A DNA stretch of 64,000 nucleotides from Artocarpus heterophyllus. Lineage: Eukaryota; Streptophyta; Magnoliopsida; Rosales; Moraceae. The notes below the pieces were generated by a model. The model was given only the letters and a program-made list of their open reading frames with translations, made no database searches and was not told the DNA's origin. This document shows, piece by piece, positions 45,609 to 57,461 of this stretch. The number at the start of each line of letters is the position of its first letter. Within the stretch, counting starts at the first letter, position 1. The stretch spans positions 22,507,661 through 22,571,660 of the forward strand of contig CM046350.1 of assembly GCA_025403435.1 (NCBI GenBank), written 5' to 3'. The position numbers and the translations under genes were made by a program.

Positions 45609-48071
45609 TTCTCTTGTTTAACAAATAAAATTTATAAACTCACCGTTCAAAAGAGATTACAGTTCTCTTGTTTAACAAATCAAATTTCAAATATAATAGC
45701 ATCTCATCCACGAATCATAAAGAGTTTAAAGTGTGAACAAGGATATTGCATAATAAACAGTACAAAGATGATTCTCTAACTCTTGCCATCTGACACTTGA
45801 ACTAAAACATATCGAAAGCCGAGTAAAACCGCAAACTTGATGCTTCGTTGTCTGCCTCAATTCATAAAATTTTCACTAAAAGGGACCAAATCTCGGGTGA
45901 AAATTATTTTCCTTCCCTGTAACAAAGCCAAGTTATACAGCAAACTGTCTTAGAAAAACATGGTTTATTAACCAGGCCATTTTGAGGCATAATTATGAGT
46001 GGGTCCTACTTAGTTTTGGTAGAAGATTAAAGTGGGTTCGAGTTATCTCCTGTGAAATCTTTGAAACGGTGTATTATATGCTCAAAATGATAAATGGGTA
46101 AATGAAATTTTGATGCTAAAAATATGCTGCTTAAAAGCCTCATTAAAGCTTATTGAAGAGGATTAGATCTGAGGCAATTCAAAGGATTAAACCTCTTAAA
46201 TCAATCCGCAGTTTAATTGCCTGCTTAATGGCTGATTTAGTACCTGATTATGGCCTTAGAAACTCTGTTGTAACATCCGTCCATGTGTGGCTATAAATTG
46301 GCCTCTACCGTCAAGTCCTTCTGCACCCAAAAATCACACAAATCCTTTTGCTCATGTTTCTCCAGTGTTAGGCTTCAGTGTGATAGTTTTTGGGTTCGTT
46401 TCAAGTTTGCCGGAATAATGATGAGGGGTGCGTGAGCTACTAGTTTGTCGTTGTATCCTAGGGACAGATGCTGTTGGATCCTCAAGTACCGACTCAAGGC
46501 AAATCTGTTTTAAGGACACCATACGAAACACGCGGCTTGGCTTTCTCTTTCGTTGTTGTATTTGCATAATCTCAATGTAACTGTCATTTATATTTCTAAT
46601 ATTCTTGTCTTTGCATGTTCTAATACATATTCGGTGCCATGCTATATAAATATTTAATTGGTTGCTGTATTCTGTTTTCTTTAGTTTGTTCATATAAACT
46701 TTTGATTAAAGGGTTAATTATGACATTTTGTTTGCTTTATAAGCTTCACATACGTAAAGCCTCTATATAAACGTTGATTGATTATTTATTTATTTATTTA
46801 ATTCGGTGCTCTTCTGATCTGTAGTGCATATTAGTATGCGTTTAGCCTGTGTTTGTTGTTATACTTCATCGGACATTTTTTGTTTCTGCGTATTTTCCGT
46901 TTGTAGCATTATTGAAAAAAAAAATGATGGTGTTCTTGGACGTTCTGGTTGATTCCTTTAGTGCTGTGGCGTGGAGAAAATGAAGGAAAAAAAAAAAGGA
47001 AGGCATTTAAATTGCCTTAGCACGCCATTTCTTGGCTGATTCGTGAGGAGGACCCCATTTTCTTGTGGAATTGGGAGAGCTGATTGCAAGAGAGAAGTGA
47101 GGAAAAAGCAAATAATAATGATGATATGATGATTAGTTTAGTTTTAGGATTTATTTTTTTGGTTTTAGTTTTGGCTAGTTTATTTATTTATTTTTTATAC
47201 GCCATTTAAGAGTATTCTAGAGCTAAAAAAGAAGGAACAAGAATATTAGGAAAGAGTGAGCTTGTAGTCTCTGACACCTTCTTTTTGGTGATCTTTTTTC
47301 ATCTTTATTTTTTTTATTTTTGTATATTTAAAAAATGCTTGAATATTGTTGTTATTTATTTTCACTTTTATTTTTATTTTTATTTTTTTATGGTTTGATT
47401 GTTAGTGTTCTAGGGATTTCAATGTAGCTTAATTTTTGTTGCTTTGATTTTTCATTTATCCAGATTAATTGTGATTGTCTAATTTATGTTAAATAATTAT
47501 TCTATGTAGTGTTAATGCTTTTAGTTGATTGATCACCAATTAATCGATTGACAAGCCTTGAATTGCTATTGAGATAGGGATTTACATGCTAGGCCAATCA
47601 TAGAGTAACATAAGCATAGCAGGATAGGAATATACCCACTATAATTATATATCCATTAATGAAATCCTATAGCTTAATGAATTTTAATAATTAGTAGACA
47701 TAGGAATATAGCTTACTAATTAATATAGGATATTTACAAATGACTACCGAGAGGGACTTTTAGAGAGTTAGGAGATTTCGGGTTTGTTCAACCAAACAAC
47801 ACAACCAAGGCAATGAATAGACGCCTAGTGACATGATTAGGTGAAATTGAATCCATAGAGCATTTGCTTTCATTTTATTTTATTTCATTTGTTTCATTTA
47901 GTTTATTTAGATTTTGTTGAATTAGTTTATATTTTTATTTTTATTCTTAATCGATATTTCAAATAATCGTCGAATAAATATAATTTCATTAATTAATTAA
48001 AATTAAACTTAATCCTCGTAGGACTATATTCTTATTTATCATTATATTACTTGTTAATGCGATATTGTGTA
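45609..48071. other. Spacer of the inverted repeat, retroelement-leader-like
   Basis: Near the left end a roughly 55-bp unit (GATT(G/A)CAGTTCTCTTGTTTAACAAAT) is repeated twice at 45599-45690. 45835-45955 is a third, degenerate copy of part of the arm, in left-arm orientation. 46260-46700 has a CTATAAATTGGCC string and CTCAAGTACCGACTCAAGGC ... TTTTAAGGACACC, wording reminiscent of copia-type LTR/leader DNA. 47990-48080 contains TTAATCCTCGTAGGACTATATTC and a GCGATATTGTG-type string, common in long plant retroelement leaders. No protein-coding frame is supported. Confidence 0.45.
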
Positions 48072-49402
48072 CTTGTAATCTCTTCGATTTTCTTTTTATT
48101 TCTGAGTAGATTATCGACAGTAATCTAATAAGTCACTCCGGTGATTAATGATCATGTTGATGGTTAAGTTTGCTGTATAACTTGGCTCTGTTTTGTCATT
48201 GAGAATGAAAAGAAGTTTCACCCGCAATTTGGCCCATTTTACTGAAAATTTCACGAATTCATTGGGGCAGACTAGGAAGCATCGAGTTTGTGATGTGCAA
48301 AGCTGATAATGGAAACGTTCATGCATTACACAACATTGTCGGCGCCACGCTTCACTTCTTGCTCATGGAAGTAGGAAAAATCTTTGTTTTGTGTGCCCTA
48401 ATCATGTGAGTTTTTTGGCTTTCTATTTGCATTGCTACATGTCGATTCCGAGCGAAATCTGGTCATTCCTTGTATTTAAAAACCATTGGTCTGTCATGAA
48501 TGACTTTAGGGCATGTTTACTAAACAATAATGGGATGTAATGTGAAGGGAAACTTTTCGGAAAGGGGAAAGAAATAAGAAAGGGGATTGTTGATATTTAT
48601 TTACACGTTAGGAAGTGAATTGAAAACAATTTATTGCTTTTGTTAGTGTATACTAACTTTAGGAATAGGCATTTTAATGGCTTTAGTACTAAAATGAAAA
48701 GAGTATTTGATGATCAGTTATTGGCACCCGGCAAGTTATGCTTTTGTAACCTACTAGATTATGGTGATCAGTTCTTGAAACCTGTCGTATGTCAAATTGG
48801 AACCTACTAGATTACAAGAACGGTAGTGTTTGGATCCAACAAATCGTCTCAGGTACAAGAATACACTACTGAAATGAAAATCCTCAATCTTTTCTATCTT
48901 GCTCTAGATAAGTATAAGCAATAGTCTCTACTGCTAAGATGATGTATGAAAAATAATTTAGATGGACAGAAAGAAAGACAGAAAAAATGAAGAGTGTATT
49001 GCATTCAAGAAAATATGGAATTTTCTAATTTTCTAAGTTTTTCTTTCTTTTTTTTTTTTTTGGTTATAACTTAAAACAACCACTCTGGTTGAAACTATTA
49101 GAAGGAAAGTGAAGTCAAGAAAGAGACTGCAAGTCAAGTTATTCAAAATGCATCAGATACTTGTGGTATTAAGATCATATGTAAAGGCAAGGAATAGATT
49201 GATCAATCAAACGGCTCGCCTTCTCCGTGTGGCAGTAACGCGAATTTATTGTCAACCCAAGAGGAAATAATGCTCACCAGACATCAGAGGATCACCTTCT
49301 TTAGGAACGTTCATATCAGGACAGGTTTGGGGTATTGTCTTGAAATGAGTGAGAGAAAAGAAGTTTGGAGTATTGTGTTGAAATGGGTGAGAGAGAAGCC
49401 CA
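48072..49402. repeat. Right arm of a 5-kb inverted repeat
   Basis: It is the inverted partner of 44350-45608, roughly 85-90 percent alike by eye. It is longer partly because a unit of about 50 bp containing TTGAAATG(A/G)GTGAGAGA is tandemly duplicated near its outer end (49339-49395). Small indels have broken the coding-like frames differently in the two arms. Confidence 0.88.
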
Positions 49403-50062
49403 CTTACACGATAGAAAATATAAAACTGAAACCAAACCAATTACTAAAGTAATCGGTCGGTCAACCGACCAAGAATGATCGGTTTTAGACGGTCGGTTCT
49501 CGGTCGGTTATATCCATGGTAAAAAAATATATTTTTCTAAATTTTAACTAATTATATAGTTAAAATTCAAAAACTAAAATTTTATTTAAAGTAAATAATG
49601 AAACTTTAATGAAAATGCTTATAAAAATAAGCTTTTTTCAAGCTTTAAACATGTTTATAGTAGTTTTTAGATTGTTTTTTTTTTAAACTTTAGCCATTTA
49701 TTCATAGCTAAAATTTTAAAAATAATAATAAAAGCCAAGCCATTTAAAGAAAAGACATTTTAAGCTTTTATAAACTCAAATTTAACCATTTATTTATAGT
49801 TAAAATTTAACGAGTATTGGTTGAATGCAAACCTATAGGGCTCAGGTGCTTTTATAGAGCGTGGGAGAAGTAAAATGTAAGTAACTTTTCTATATGGGAC
49901 TCTTTAAAAGTTCTCATTTTGCAATTTTAGAACAAATGGATTGTAATAAATAAAAATGAAACACAAAATAATCAATGAGTTGGCTTCATTGTAACGGTTG
50001 GGTAGTGTTTTTCTATTTAACAGGTTAAGAGTTCAACTCCACCCTGACGGTCGGTTTTGGTT
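49403..50062. mobile_element. CGGTCGGTT-bounded non-autonomous element remnant
   Basis: CGGTCGGTCAACCGACCAAG at 49452-49471 and further GGTCGGTT copies at 49491-49509 occur at the left; GACGGTCGGTTTTGGTTTTTTGG at 50046-50068 lies at the right and pairs partly with ACTGAAACCAAACCAATTAC at 49424 as an inverted end. The interior is AT-rich without coding sequence. A hAT-like MITE is possible. 49997-50042 resembles a tRNA-derived B-box string (GAGTTCAACTCC). Confidence 0.45.
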
Positions 50063-50309
50063 TTTTGGACTGGGGGATAAATTAGAGAGATGAGTTTATG
50101 CCAAGAAAGCATATTGGAGAGAACTTCTTGTAATTGAGAGACAAGTGTAATTCTGGTTTTGGGGATTTCTCAGCAATAAAGATTGCATTCAGTTCTTTGT
50201 TTTGTGTTCTTCTCTTTTCTGTTTTGTTTTTTTCTTTTTTCAAGTTTAGTGTTCTGTGGTAGAGATCTTGATTGAGTTCGTGGATATCTTGGGAAGATTC
50301 ACAACGAAC

Positions 50310-50321
50310 TGCCATTAGAGC
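50310..50321 (+). other. Degenerate copia primer-binding site
   Basis: TGCCATTAGAGC matches the copia consensus TGGTATCAGAGC at nine of twelve bases and is followed by CTTTGCTACG, 17 bases before the gag ATG. Position makes the call; the sequence alone is weak. Confidence 0.6.
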
Positions 50322-50338
50322 TTTGCTACGAATCAAGC

Positions 50339-51196
50339 ATGGGTTCAATCAAGTTTGACATTGAGAAGTTCATCGGAAAAAATGATTTTGGGTTATGGCG
50401 ACTGAAGATGAGGGCGATTCTAGTTCAGCAAGGATTGAAGGATGCCTTGGGCGGTGAAAGGACTCCCTCATCGAATCTGATAGATGAGAAGAAGAGGCAA
50501 ATTCTTGAAAAGGCTCACAGCTTGTTTATTCTCTACTTGGAAGATAGAGTCTTGCAAGAGGTCCCAAAGGTGAAATCTGCAATAGAGGTATGGAAGAAAC
50601 TAGAGAATCTTTATATGACCAAATCATTAGCAAATCGACTCTTTTTGAAACAGAAACTTTATACTTTCAAAATGCCCCTTGGAAAATTGATTGAAGAGCA
50701 TCTTGATGATTTCAATAAGATGATCTCGGACTTGGAAAACATCGATATAAAGGTTAAGGATGAAGATCAGGCGCTGCTTCTCTTGAAATCTCTTCCAAGT
50801 TCATATGAAACCCTATCAGCCACTCTGGTCTATGGGCGTGAGTCTTTGACCTTGGAAAAGGTCTAGATAGCACTCATGTTGAAAGAATTAAAGAAGAAGT
50901 TGGAATCAAAAATAGAGACCTTAGGCAACTTATCTAGCGAAGGTTTAGTTGCTTGTGGCCAATCTAAAAGGAGGGATTTCAGAGACATGTATAAATCTCG
51001 ATCAAAATCAAGACAAAGACTGAAGTGCTTTATCAGTCACCGAGAAGGGCACTTCAAAAGAGATTGCCCAGATAGAAAGAGAAAGAAGAGACCAATTGAG
51101 AAGAACCAAGAAGAAGGGGATGCAGACATCAACTCTAAAGGATATGATAGTGCTGAGGTATTAACTGTTTCAGAGACCAACTCAGGAAACCAATAG
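50339..51196 (+). pseudogene. copia gag, broken
   Basis: ATG at 50339 starts MGSIKFDIEKFIGKNDFGLW, the usual copia gag opening, followed by VWKKLENLYMTKSLANRLFL and DFNKMISDLENID, typical of the UBN2-type capsid domain. TAG at 50864 replaces a CAG codon in LEKVQIAL; the same frame then continues to 51196. The zinc knuckle reads CFISHREGHFKRDC: the second cysteine of C-x2-C-x4-H-x4-C is serine. Confidence 0.87.
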
Positions 51197-52450
51197 ATTC
51201 TTAACTCTGGGTATTCCTTTCATATGACACCAAACGAGTCCTAGATCAATGAGTATAGAAAACTTTGGGTTTGGGAAAGTCTTGCTAGGGAATAATAAGC
51301 CTTGCAAGGTTGTTAGAAGTGGGACAATGGTAATTCTCATGGCAGATGGTTGTCAAAAGAAAATTCACAATGTGAGGCATGTTCCTAAATTGAAAAGGAA
51401 CTTAATCTCATTGAGAATGCTTGATTCAGAAGGGTTTCAATTGAAGGCAGAAAATGGATGTCTGAAAGTTCTTAAGAGGTAATGGTCTTCATGAAGGGAT
51501 CAAAAGTCAATGGACTTTAAGTTCTACAAGGCAAAACCTTGGTAGGGACAGTTTCATTGGCTTCAAAAGAACCATCTGACTATGCCTCTCATTAGCATTA
51601 TAGACTTGGCCATGTCATTGAGAGGGAGCTCTAAGAACTCAGTAGGCAATGACTTTTGGACAAAGGAAAACTTGGAAAGCTGGACTTTTGTGAGCATTGC
51701 GTGTCTTGTAAGTTCTATAGAGAAATTTGGGACTGGTAAACATAGCACAAAGGGAACATTAGACTATCTATACTCTGACCTATGAGGGCCCTCAAGAGTT
51801 GTATCTCTAGGTGGGCCTAAATATTTCATGTCCATAATTGATGATTTTTCATGAAGAGTGTGGGTTTTTTATTTTGAAAAACAAAAATGACGCTCTGGGA
51901 ATCTTTGATCAGTGGGCAGTACTAATGGAAAACCAAACAGGGAAGAAAGTTAAAAGGCTAAAGACCGACAATAGCTTTGAATATTGTTTAGAAGACTTTC
52001 ACAGTTCCTGTATTTGAAAGGTATCTCAAAACAACATACTATTGGTGGAACACCTCAACAGAATGGACTTGCTGAGAGATTCAACAAGACTATTCTTGAA
52101 GGGGTAAGGTGTATGTTGTCTATCTTAGGGCTGCCTAAATCCTTCTGGGTAGAGGCAGTTAAAACTGCCTGCTAGCTTATTAATTGATCCCCCTCAACTG
52201 CAATTCAGTTCAAGATACCACTGGAGAAGTGGTCAAGCAAACTAGGGAGGTATGATCATCTCAAGGTTTTTGGTTGTGTTGCTTATGTACATGAAAAACA
52301 GGGGAAGCTTGATCTAAGAGCCTAGAAATGCATTTTTATGGGTTACCCAGAAGGTGTGAAAGGGTATAGGCTGTGGAGTTTAAGTGTTGGTAATCCAAAA
52401 TGATAAAAAGTCGTGATGTAGTATTTAATGAGACATAGTACTATAAAGAT
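51197..52450 (+). pseudogene. copia protease and integrase, broken
   Basis: ILNSGYSFHMTPN at 51197 corresponds to the protease loop ILDSGCSFHMTPN; the catalytic aspartate is asparagine, consistent with a G-to-A change. RHVPKLKRNLISL follows. HRLGHV-like and SSIEKFGTGKHSTKGTLDYLYSDL pieces mark the pre-integrase and integrase start; IIDDFS and TPQQNGLAERFNKTI (52040-52100) give the core with its glutamate; WVEAVKTAC and FGCVAYVHEKQGKLD follow. There are many stops and several frame changes. Confidence 0.82.
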
Positions 52451-52725
52451 CTGAAGCTTACTAGAGAAATCAGTACAAGTATACAGGCTGATGAGGATGT
52501 TGAGCTAGAGATGGAGACTGTGGTCAGTGATAGCATCATAGACAAGGAAGTCAGCTATAGTTCTTAACCAAGCAGGGAAGATGCACAGTCTCAGCAATAC
52601 AACCTGGCAAAGGATAGACAAAGGAGGGAAATAAGACCTCCAGACAAGTTTGGGTATGCTGACTATATAGCTTTTGCATTTAATATTGCTTTGGATCTTG
52701 TTGACCTAAGAGCTATGATCAAGCA

Positions 52726-53413
52726 ATGAGCTGTCCAAATAAAGATAAGTGGTATAAGGCCATGTGTGAGGAATTGGAGTCCTTGAAAAAGAACCAGACA
52801 TGGAAATTAGTACCAAAGCCAACCAAAGCCAAATGGATAAAATTGGTAGGCTGCAAATGGATTTTCAAACATAAAGAAGGTATTCCAGGAGTGGAAGGGC
52901 TTAGGTATAAAGTTAGGCGAGTAGCTAAGGGTTTTACACAGAAGAAATGAGTAGATTATATTGAAGTCTTCTCTCCTGTGGTGAAGCCTACTTCAATCAG
53001 AGTTTTGTTGGCTCTCACAGCTTTACAAAATCTGAAACTTGAGCAGCTAGATGTTAAAACAACATTTCTTCATTGGACAGTTTAAGGAGAAAATCTTTAT
53101 GAAGCAACCTTAAGGTTTTGAAGTTAAGGGCAACAAGGATTTGGTATGTCTACTTATAAAATCCTTGTATGGATTTAAACAGTCCCTTCGCCAATGGTAT
53201 AGGCCGTTTGATGATTTCATGATCAAAGCTGGTTTCTTGAGGAGCATGTATGACAACTGTATATACATTAAAGAGTCTGAGAACGGTAGGTTGATATACT
53301 TACTTCTCTATGTAGATGACATGCTAATTGCATGTTCAGACATGGTGGAAGTAAGAATGACTAAAGAAATACTACAAGATGAGTTTGATATGAAGGATCT
53401 TGGCATTGCTTAG
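52726..53413 (+). pseudogene. copia reverse transcriptase, truncated
   Basis: KWYKAMCEELESLKKNQTW, GCKWIFKHKEG and RVAKGFTQKK (followed by TGA) open the domain; FSPVVKPTSIRVLLAL and LEQLDVKTTFLH follow. After a frame break, SLYGFKQSLRQW, then LLYVDDMLIAC with the catalytic YVDD intact, then EFDMKDLG, after which similarity stops. Confidence 0.85.
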
Positions 53414-53567
53414 AAGATCCTTGGTTAATGGTACTATTAGTTCCTAGGTTAAAGATCTTGGCACTGTTTATATAATGAATAAATAGAGTTTATATATTTT
53501 GACTTCATGTTATTGATATTCAAAATTTTCATTTTAAAAAAATGATATCAAAATTATTTACGTTAAT

Positions 53568-53987
53568 GATACTATTAGTTTCTAAACTTTGAGCATGGTA
53601 ATGTTTTGGTCGTGAATTTTTAATTTTAGCAAATAAGTCCTTGAACTTTTGTTTCTTGACAATTTTGGTCCCTAATACTAAAATTAACTACCAATTTTTG
53701 AATTTTAATATAAATAACCGCATCTTTATTGCATAATAATTTGAAATTTTACAAAAAAAGCTACTTTACATGCAAAATTTTCCATTTTATTACCATTAAA
53801 CCCTAATGAAAACTATAACATTTTATCCTTGTAGTACTTGTTTATGTAAATTTTTAGTTATTATGCGATAAGGATATGGTTATTCCAAAGCTGTCAAAAA
53901 ATAAAAGTTCAAGGACTAGTTTGTCAAAATTAAAAGTTAAGGGTCCAAAATATTACTATGCTCAAAGTTTAAAGACCAATAACCTTT
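53568..53987. mobile_element. MITE with about 100-bp inverted termini
   Basis: CTAAACTTTGAGCATGGTAATGTTTTGG at 53583 is repeated inverted at 53950-53980 (CCAAAATATTACTATGCTCAAAGTTTA), and the similarity extends through TAGTCCTTGAACTTTT-type sequence for about 100 bases on each side. The middle is AT-rich and non-coding. A further partial copy of the left end occurs at 53427-53460. Confidence 0.75.
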
Positions 53988-54271
53988 TTAATTTTTCAAA
54001 GTAACAATGCCAAAAACAACTATGGTACTAAGTCATGTATATTTGAATATAATGATGATCTAGAGAAAAAAAGTAACAAAAGATATTTATCTTATAAAGT
54101 GGGAATTTTTATTGAGTGATTAAAATATAATAATTAAATAATTACTTGATTTTTTTAATCTGTGCAAATAGAAAGTCTTTTTTTTAGGATTATTAGATAT
54201 ACATATTATTTTTACCTAATAGATTATATCATTCTAATTTTTTATATCACTTTTATATAGTGCATCTTTAT

Positions 54272-54394
54272 ATTAGGGAAAGTATCTTTATTATAGTTTT
54301 GACTTTATTTGTATGAATTTTTATACTAAAAATTATCTTGTTTTAGCTTTACGCAACTTAATCATTTGTGTGTTTTGTAATGTGTATTTATATG
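54272..54394 (+). repeat. 5' LTR of the small copia element, first part
   Basis: It matches 59773-59817 and then 60975-61067 of the 3' LTR (shared TGACTTTATTT, then CATTTGTGTGTTTTGTAATGT and TATTTATATG). It is interrupted after ATATG by the gypsy solo LTR. Confidence 0.72.
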
Positions 54395-56660
54395 TGTGAC
54401 ACCTAAGCATTTCTAGTATATTAAAAATGTAATAACTTAAGGATTTTATTAAGCAAAAATATATGTCACAAGGATTATTGTTTAATCCAATTTTATGACA
54501 AATTTTATAAAAGCAAAAATGAGATTTTTATGAGTAAAAATCATGCCATAGTCTTAAATAAAGAAAGAATAATATGAAAATAAACTAGAAAGCTTAATTG
54601 TTGCAAAATGTGTTGCAACAAATGTTAAGACAAATATATAGTTTAAGAAAAATACTATATAATAATATGAAAAATTATACAGTATTAAAATAATACAGTG
54701 TAAGAAAATATACAGATAAAGTTATGTAGTATAAAAATTACATTGAAAAAGTAATACAATATAGAAATTGGACTGTTTGAGGTTAAGCAGTACATAAATT
54801 AGACTATTTAAAGTTAAAACAGTATAAAAATAATACTGTTTGGAGGACATGAATGAGTAAAGAATGTTGTGTAAGCGTGTAATAGTATAGAAAATATACT
54901 GACAGTATGAGAAAATATTATTAGTATAAATTTGGATTGTATAAAGTTAAGCAATATAGGAATTTCATTATGTGATGGATGTAAATAAGTATGGGAGGTC
55001 GTGGGATGTCATGAATTATATAGAAAAGAATACCGACAGTATAAAAAAAATACTGTCAGTATAACTAGGAATGTGTAAAATTGATATGGGACCCACCTAA
55101 GTGCCACCTTTAAGGTGGAAAAATTGCCACCACACCCTTGAAGTGGCTAAATCAAATCTCGCCAAGTTGCCCCAACTTTTAATCGCCAAATGATGCTTAA
55201 TGGTGACTAAGCATGCAAAGTCATCAAATTTGGTAAAAATATCAAGTTGTAGTCATCATTTGGTTCATGTTACAAGAACCAAAAAATGAACCAAAAATGT
55301 TCACTTTCTTCCTCCAAAATCCCTAAGGCAATTCTCTCTCAAAATTTTTGATGAATTTCAAGCCTCCAAATCATGTATTAAAGCAAGTTCAAGTGAAACA
55401 ACTTTTGTGCTTTATATTGATGATGATGGACATAATGGTATGATTGTTTTATACTTTATATTGATGATGATGATGATGGAAAGAAAGGAAGAAAGGTTTT
55501 GTGTTTAAAACTAGAAAACGGTTAAACTTTATATTTTATGCAAAGTTTAACTAGTTTCAAAGGAATGGGGTTTTGAGGGCCTTAGAGGCCAAATTATGTT
55601 CTAAATAAGAGCTAGGATCTATCAACACAGTGAGGGAAACAACTTTTGTGAATGAAGTTTTGTAAAATTTCAAAAGGACTAAATTTCAAAGTTTTGTAAA
55701 AGTTTAGCAGATTTGAAAATTAGCCAAAAAGTCCACCTTAATGTTGGAATTTAAGAAAATTTAAAACACAAAAGTTGTAGAACTCATTGAAACTGTTAAG
55801 ACAACATAGACAGTTTGTCAAAATTCTGCTCAGTTAAGGAGTTATGAATTTTACGAATTTTTGAGCACAAAATTTCATGAAATGAAAATGTTATGAAATG
55901 TTTAGAATTCGAACAAGGTGCTTTTGTAAGTTTTATTCCCTGTGAAAAATGGGATGTTTTGGTACAAAATGATTGTCTTTGATTCCAGGGGCAAAAATGT
56001 AAAGATTTTTGTGTTTTGGGCCAAAACTGTAAAATTGTGTGAAACTAGGTTTTCACCAGGGAATGTTGGGTTCTTGCACTGCTATAGTCAGTGAGTAATC
56101 ATAGATGCTAAGTTTTAAAGGATTTAAAGTTTAGTCAAGAAAAGAAAAGAAACGAACGTTAAGCGTAAAAACGCAAAGATCTTCGAGTTTCGGATCAAAA
56201 CAGTAAAGTTTTTAACAAAACAGATTTAATTAAAAGGAAAGTCATTATTTTTGTTTTCTATAATATTATGAGACATAAAGAAATAAAAGTTATGTTTTAA
56301 AACAGGTTCTAAAAGTTTTCTAAGATCCGTCAAGGGCAAAATGATCATTTTACAAAAAAGGCCAAAACGAACCCAAAATGTCCGATGTTAGAAAATGCCC
56401 CTTAGTGGGAATTTATCCATAACATGTAAGAAATGAGAGGTAGAGTTAAGCAAAAATTTTATTAAGCTACGAAGTTGATGAAAAAACCTATTAAGGGTAA
56501 AATCATCATTTTTGAAGAAACGGCTAAAATAGAGTTGAACACTCCGAAATAGCAAAATGATCTTAGATGGAAAAATATTTCGTATCTTGTTAGGTAAATA
56601 AACCGTCGAGTGAGATGGGAGATTTAACTAAGGGATGTTTAAGTTAAGTTAAGAAAAAGG

Positions 56661-56765
56661 TAACCCGATGGGTTGCAAAGTTAAGTAAAGGGAACGGTAA
56701 CCCTGATGGGTTACAAAGCTAAGTAAAAGAAAGGTAAACCAATGGGAAACAAAGTAAGTGAAATT
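56661..56765. repeat. Three-copy tandem repeat of about 37 bp
   Basis: GGTAACCCGATGGGTTGCAAAG, GGTAACCCTGATGGGTTACAAAG and GGTAAACCAATGGGAAACAAAG follow each other at about 37-bp spacing just left of the nested solo LTR. Confidence 0.85.
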
Positions 56766-56769
56766 AAAC

Positions 56770-57461
56770 TGATAGTATATATTGGGGTACAATTTGGTTA
56801 GGCCCAAATTATCTACAGGCCCAGACGGCCCAGTGTGGTGATACAGGTCGAATATATCGAGTTGAGTCAATCGATGTGGGAAGTACGAATCAAATTCATT
56901 TCATTCGATCAACTCGATGTTGCTTGTATCCATACTGTATTGATCGTTGAAGGTAAATCAGAATTCTCTCTAAGTGTCCGACTGGATCGATCGCCACGAG
57001 TTGATAGTTATCAGCACGAACTGACAATTACTAACACGTCTTATCATGAACCGAAAACATGGGGAGGCATGATTCTTGTAGCCTATCGCGGATCGGCACG
57101 TGTCCCACTACTATAGTTGCTTTCAGTGCATTGCCCTACTCCGCCAGACGGTTGAGAGCCATGATTCTTTCTTATTCTCTATATAAAGAGATGGTTGCTT
57201 CATTGTACAGAGGGAAAAAACGATATACAGAGACTCTGTTGAAATCATTTCTCATCCTTTCTCTTGTAATTTGTACTCAAAATTCATATTCTAGTGAAGT
57301 ACAAAGGATGTAACTCTTTTAACATAGTGAACCACTATAAATCTTGCGTGTGACATTCTTATTTTTATAGCCTTATTTTATTTTGTCTATCGCACTTTGA
57401 TCTTGCACGTTTACTTAAGAGCTAATAGGTCCAATTAACGGTGATTTGAGGGCTAAGTTCC
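56770..57461 (+). mobile_element. Solo LTR (copia-type) nested in the gypsy LTR
   Basis: The block is compositionally distinct and has LTR features in order: TG start (TGATAG, then TTGGGGTACAATTTGG and GGCCCAAATTAT), a CTATATAAAGAG TATA box at 57179-57190, CATTGTACAGAGGGAAAAA as the likely transcript start, and CTTGTAATTTGTACTC with poly-A-region wording. TTAAAC occurs directly on both sides (56764-56769 and 57462-57467), but the 3' end is not canonical CA, so the exact end is uncertain. Short plus frames inside are not genes. Confidence 0.6.

Larger units (their letters stand above)
50063..53450 (+). mobile_element. Ty1/copia retrotransposon, 5'-LTR remnant to RT, 3' truncated
   Basis: About 250 bases of LTR-like sequence (with AATAAAG at 50175) precede a degenerate initiator-tRNA-Met primer site, then gag, protease, integrase and the first part of reverse transcriptase in copia order. 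Protein similarity ends just after MKDLG near 53413; RNase H and 3' LTR are missing. It has more than ten stops or shifts in pol, so it is a dead relic. Content and order fit the TNT1-94-like copia group. Confidence 0.88.

Noticed and set aside
56835..57313. Two plus-strand frames of 84-93 codons
   Set aside because: They lie in the U3/R part of a solo LTR with its TATA box inside the second frame.
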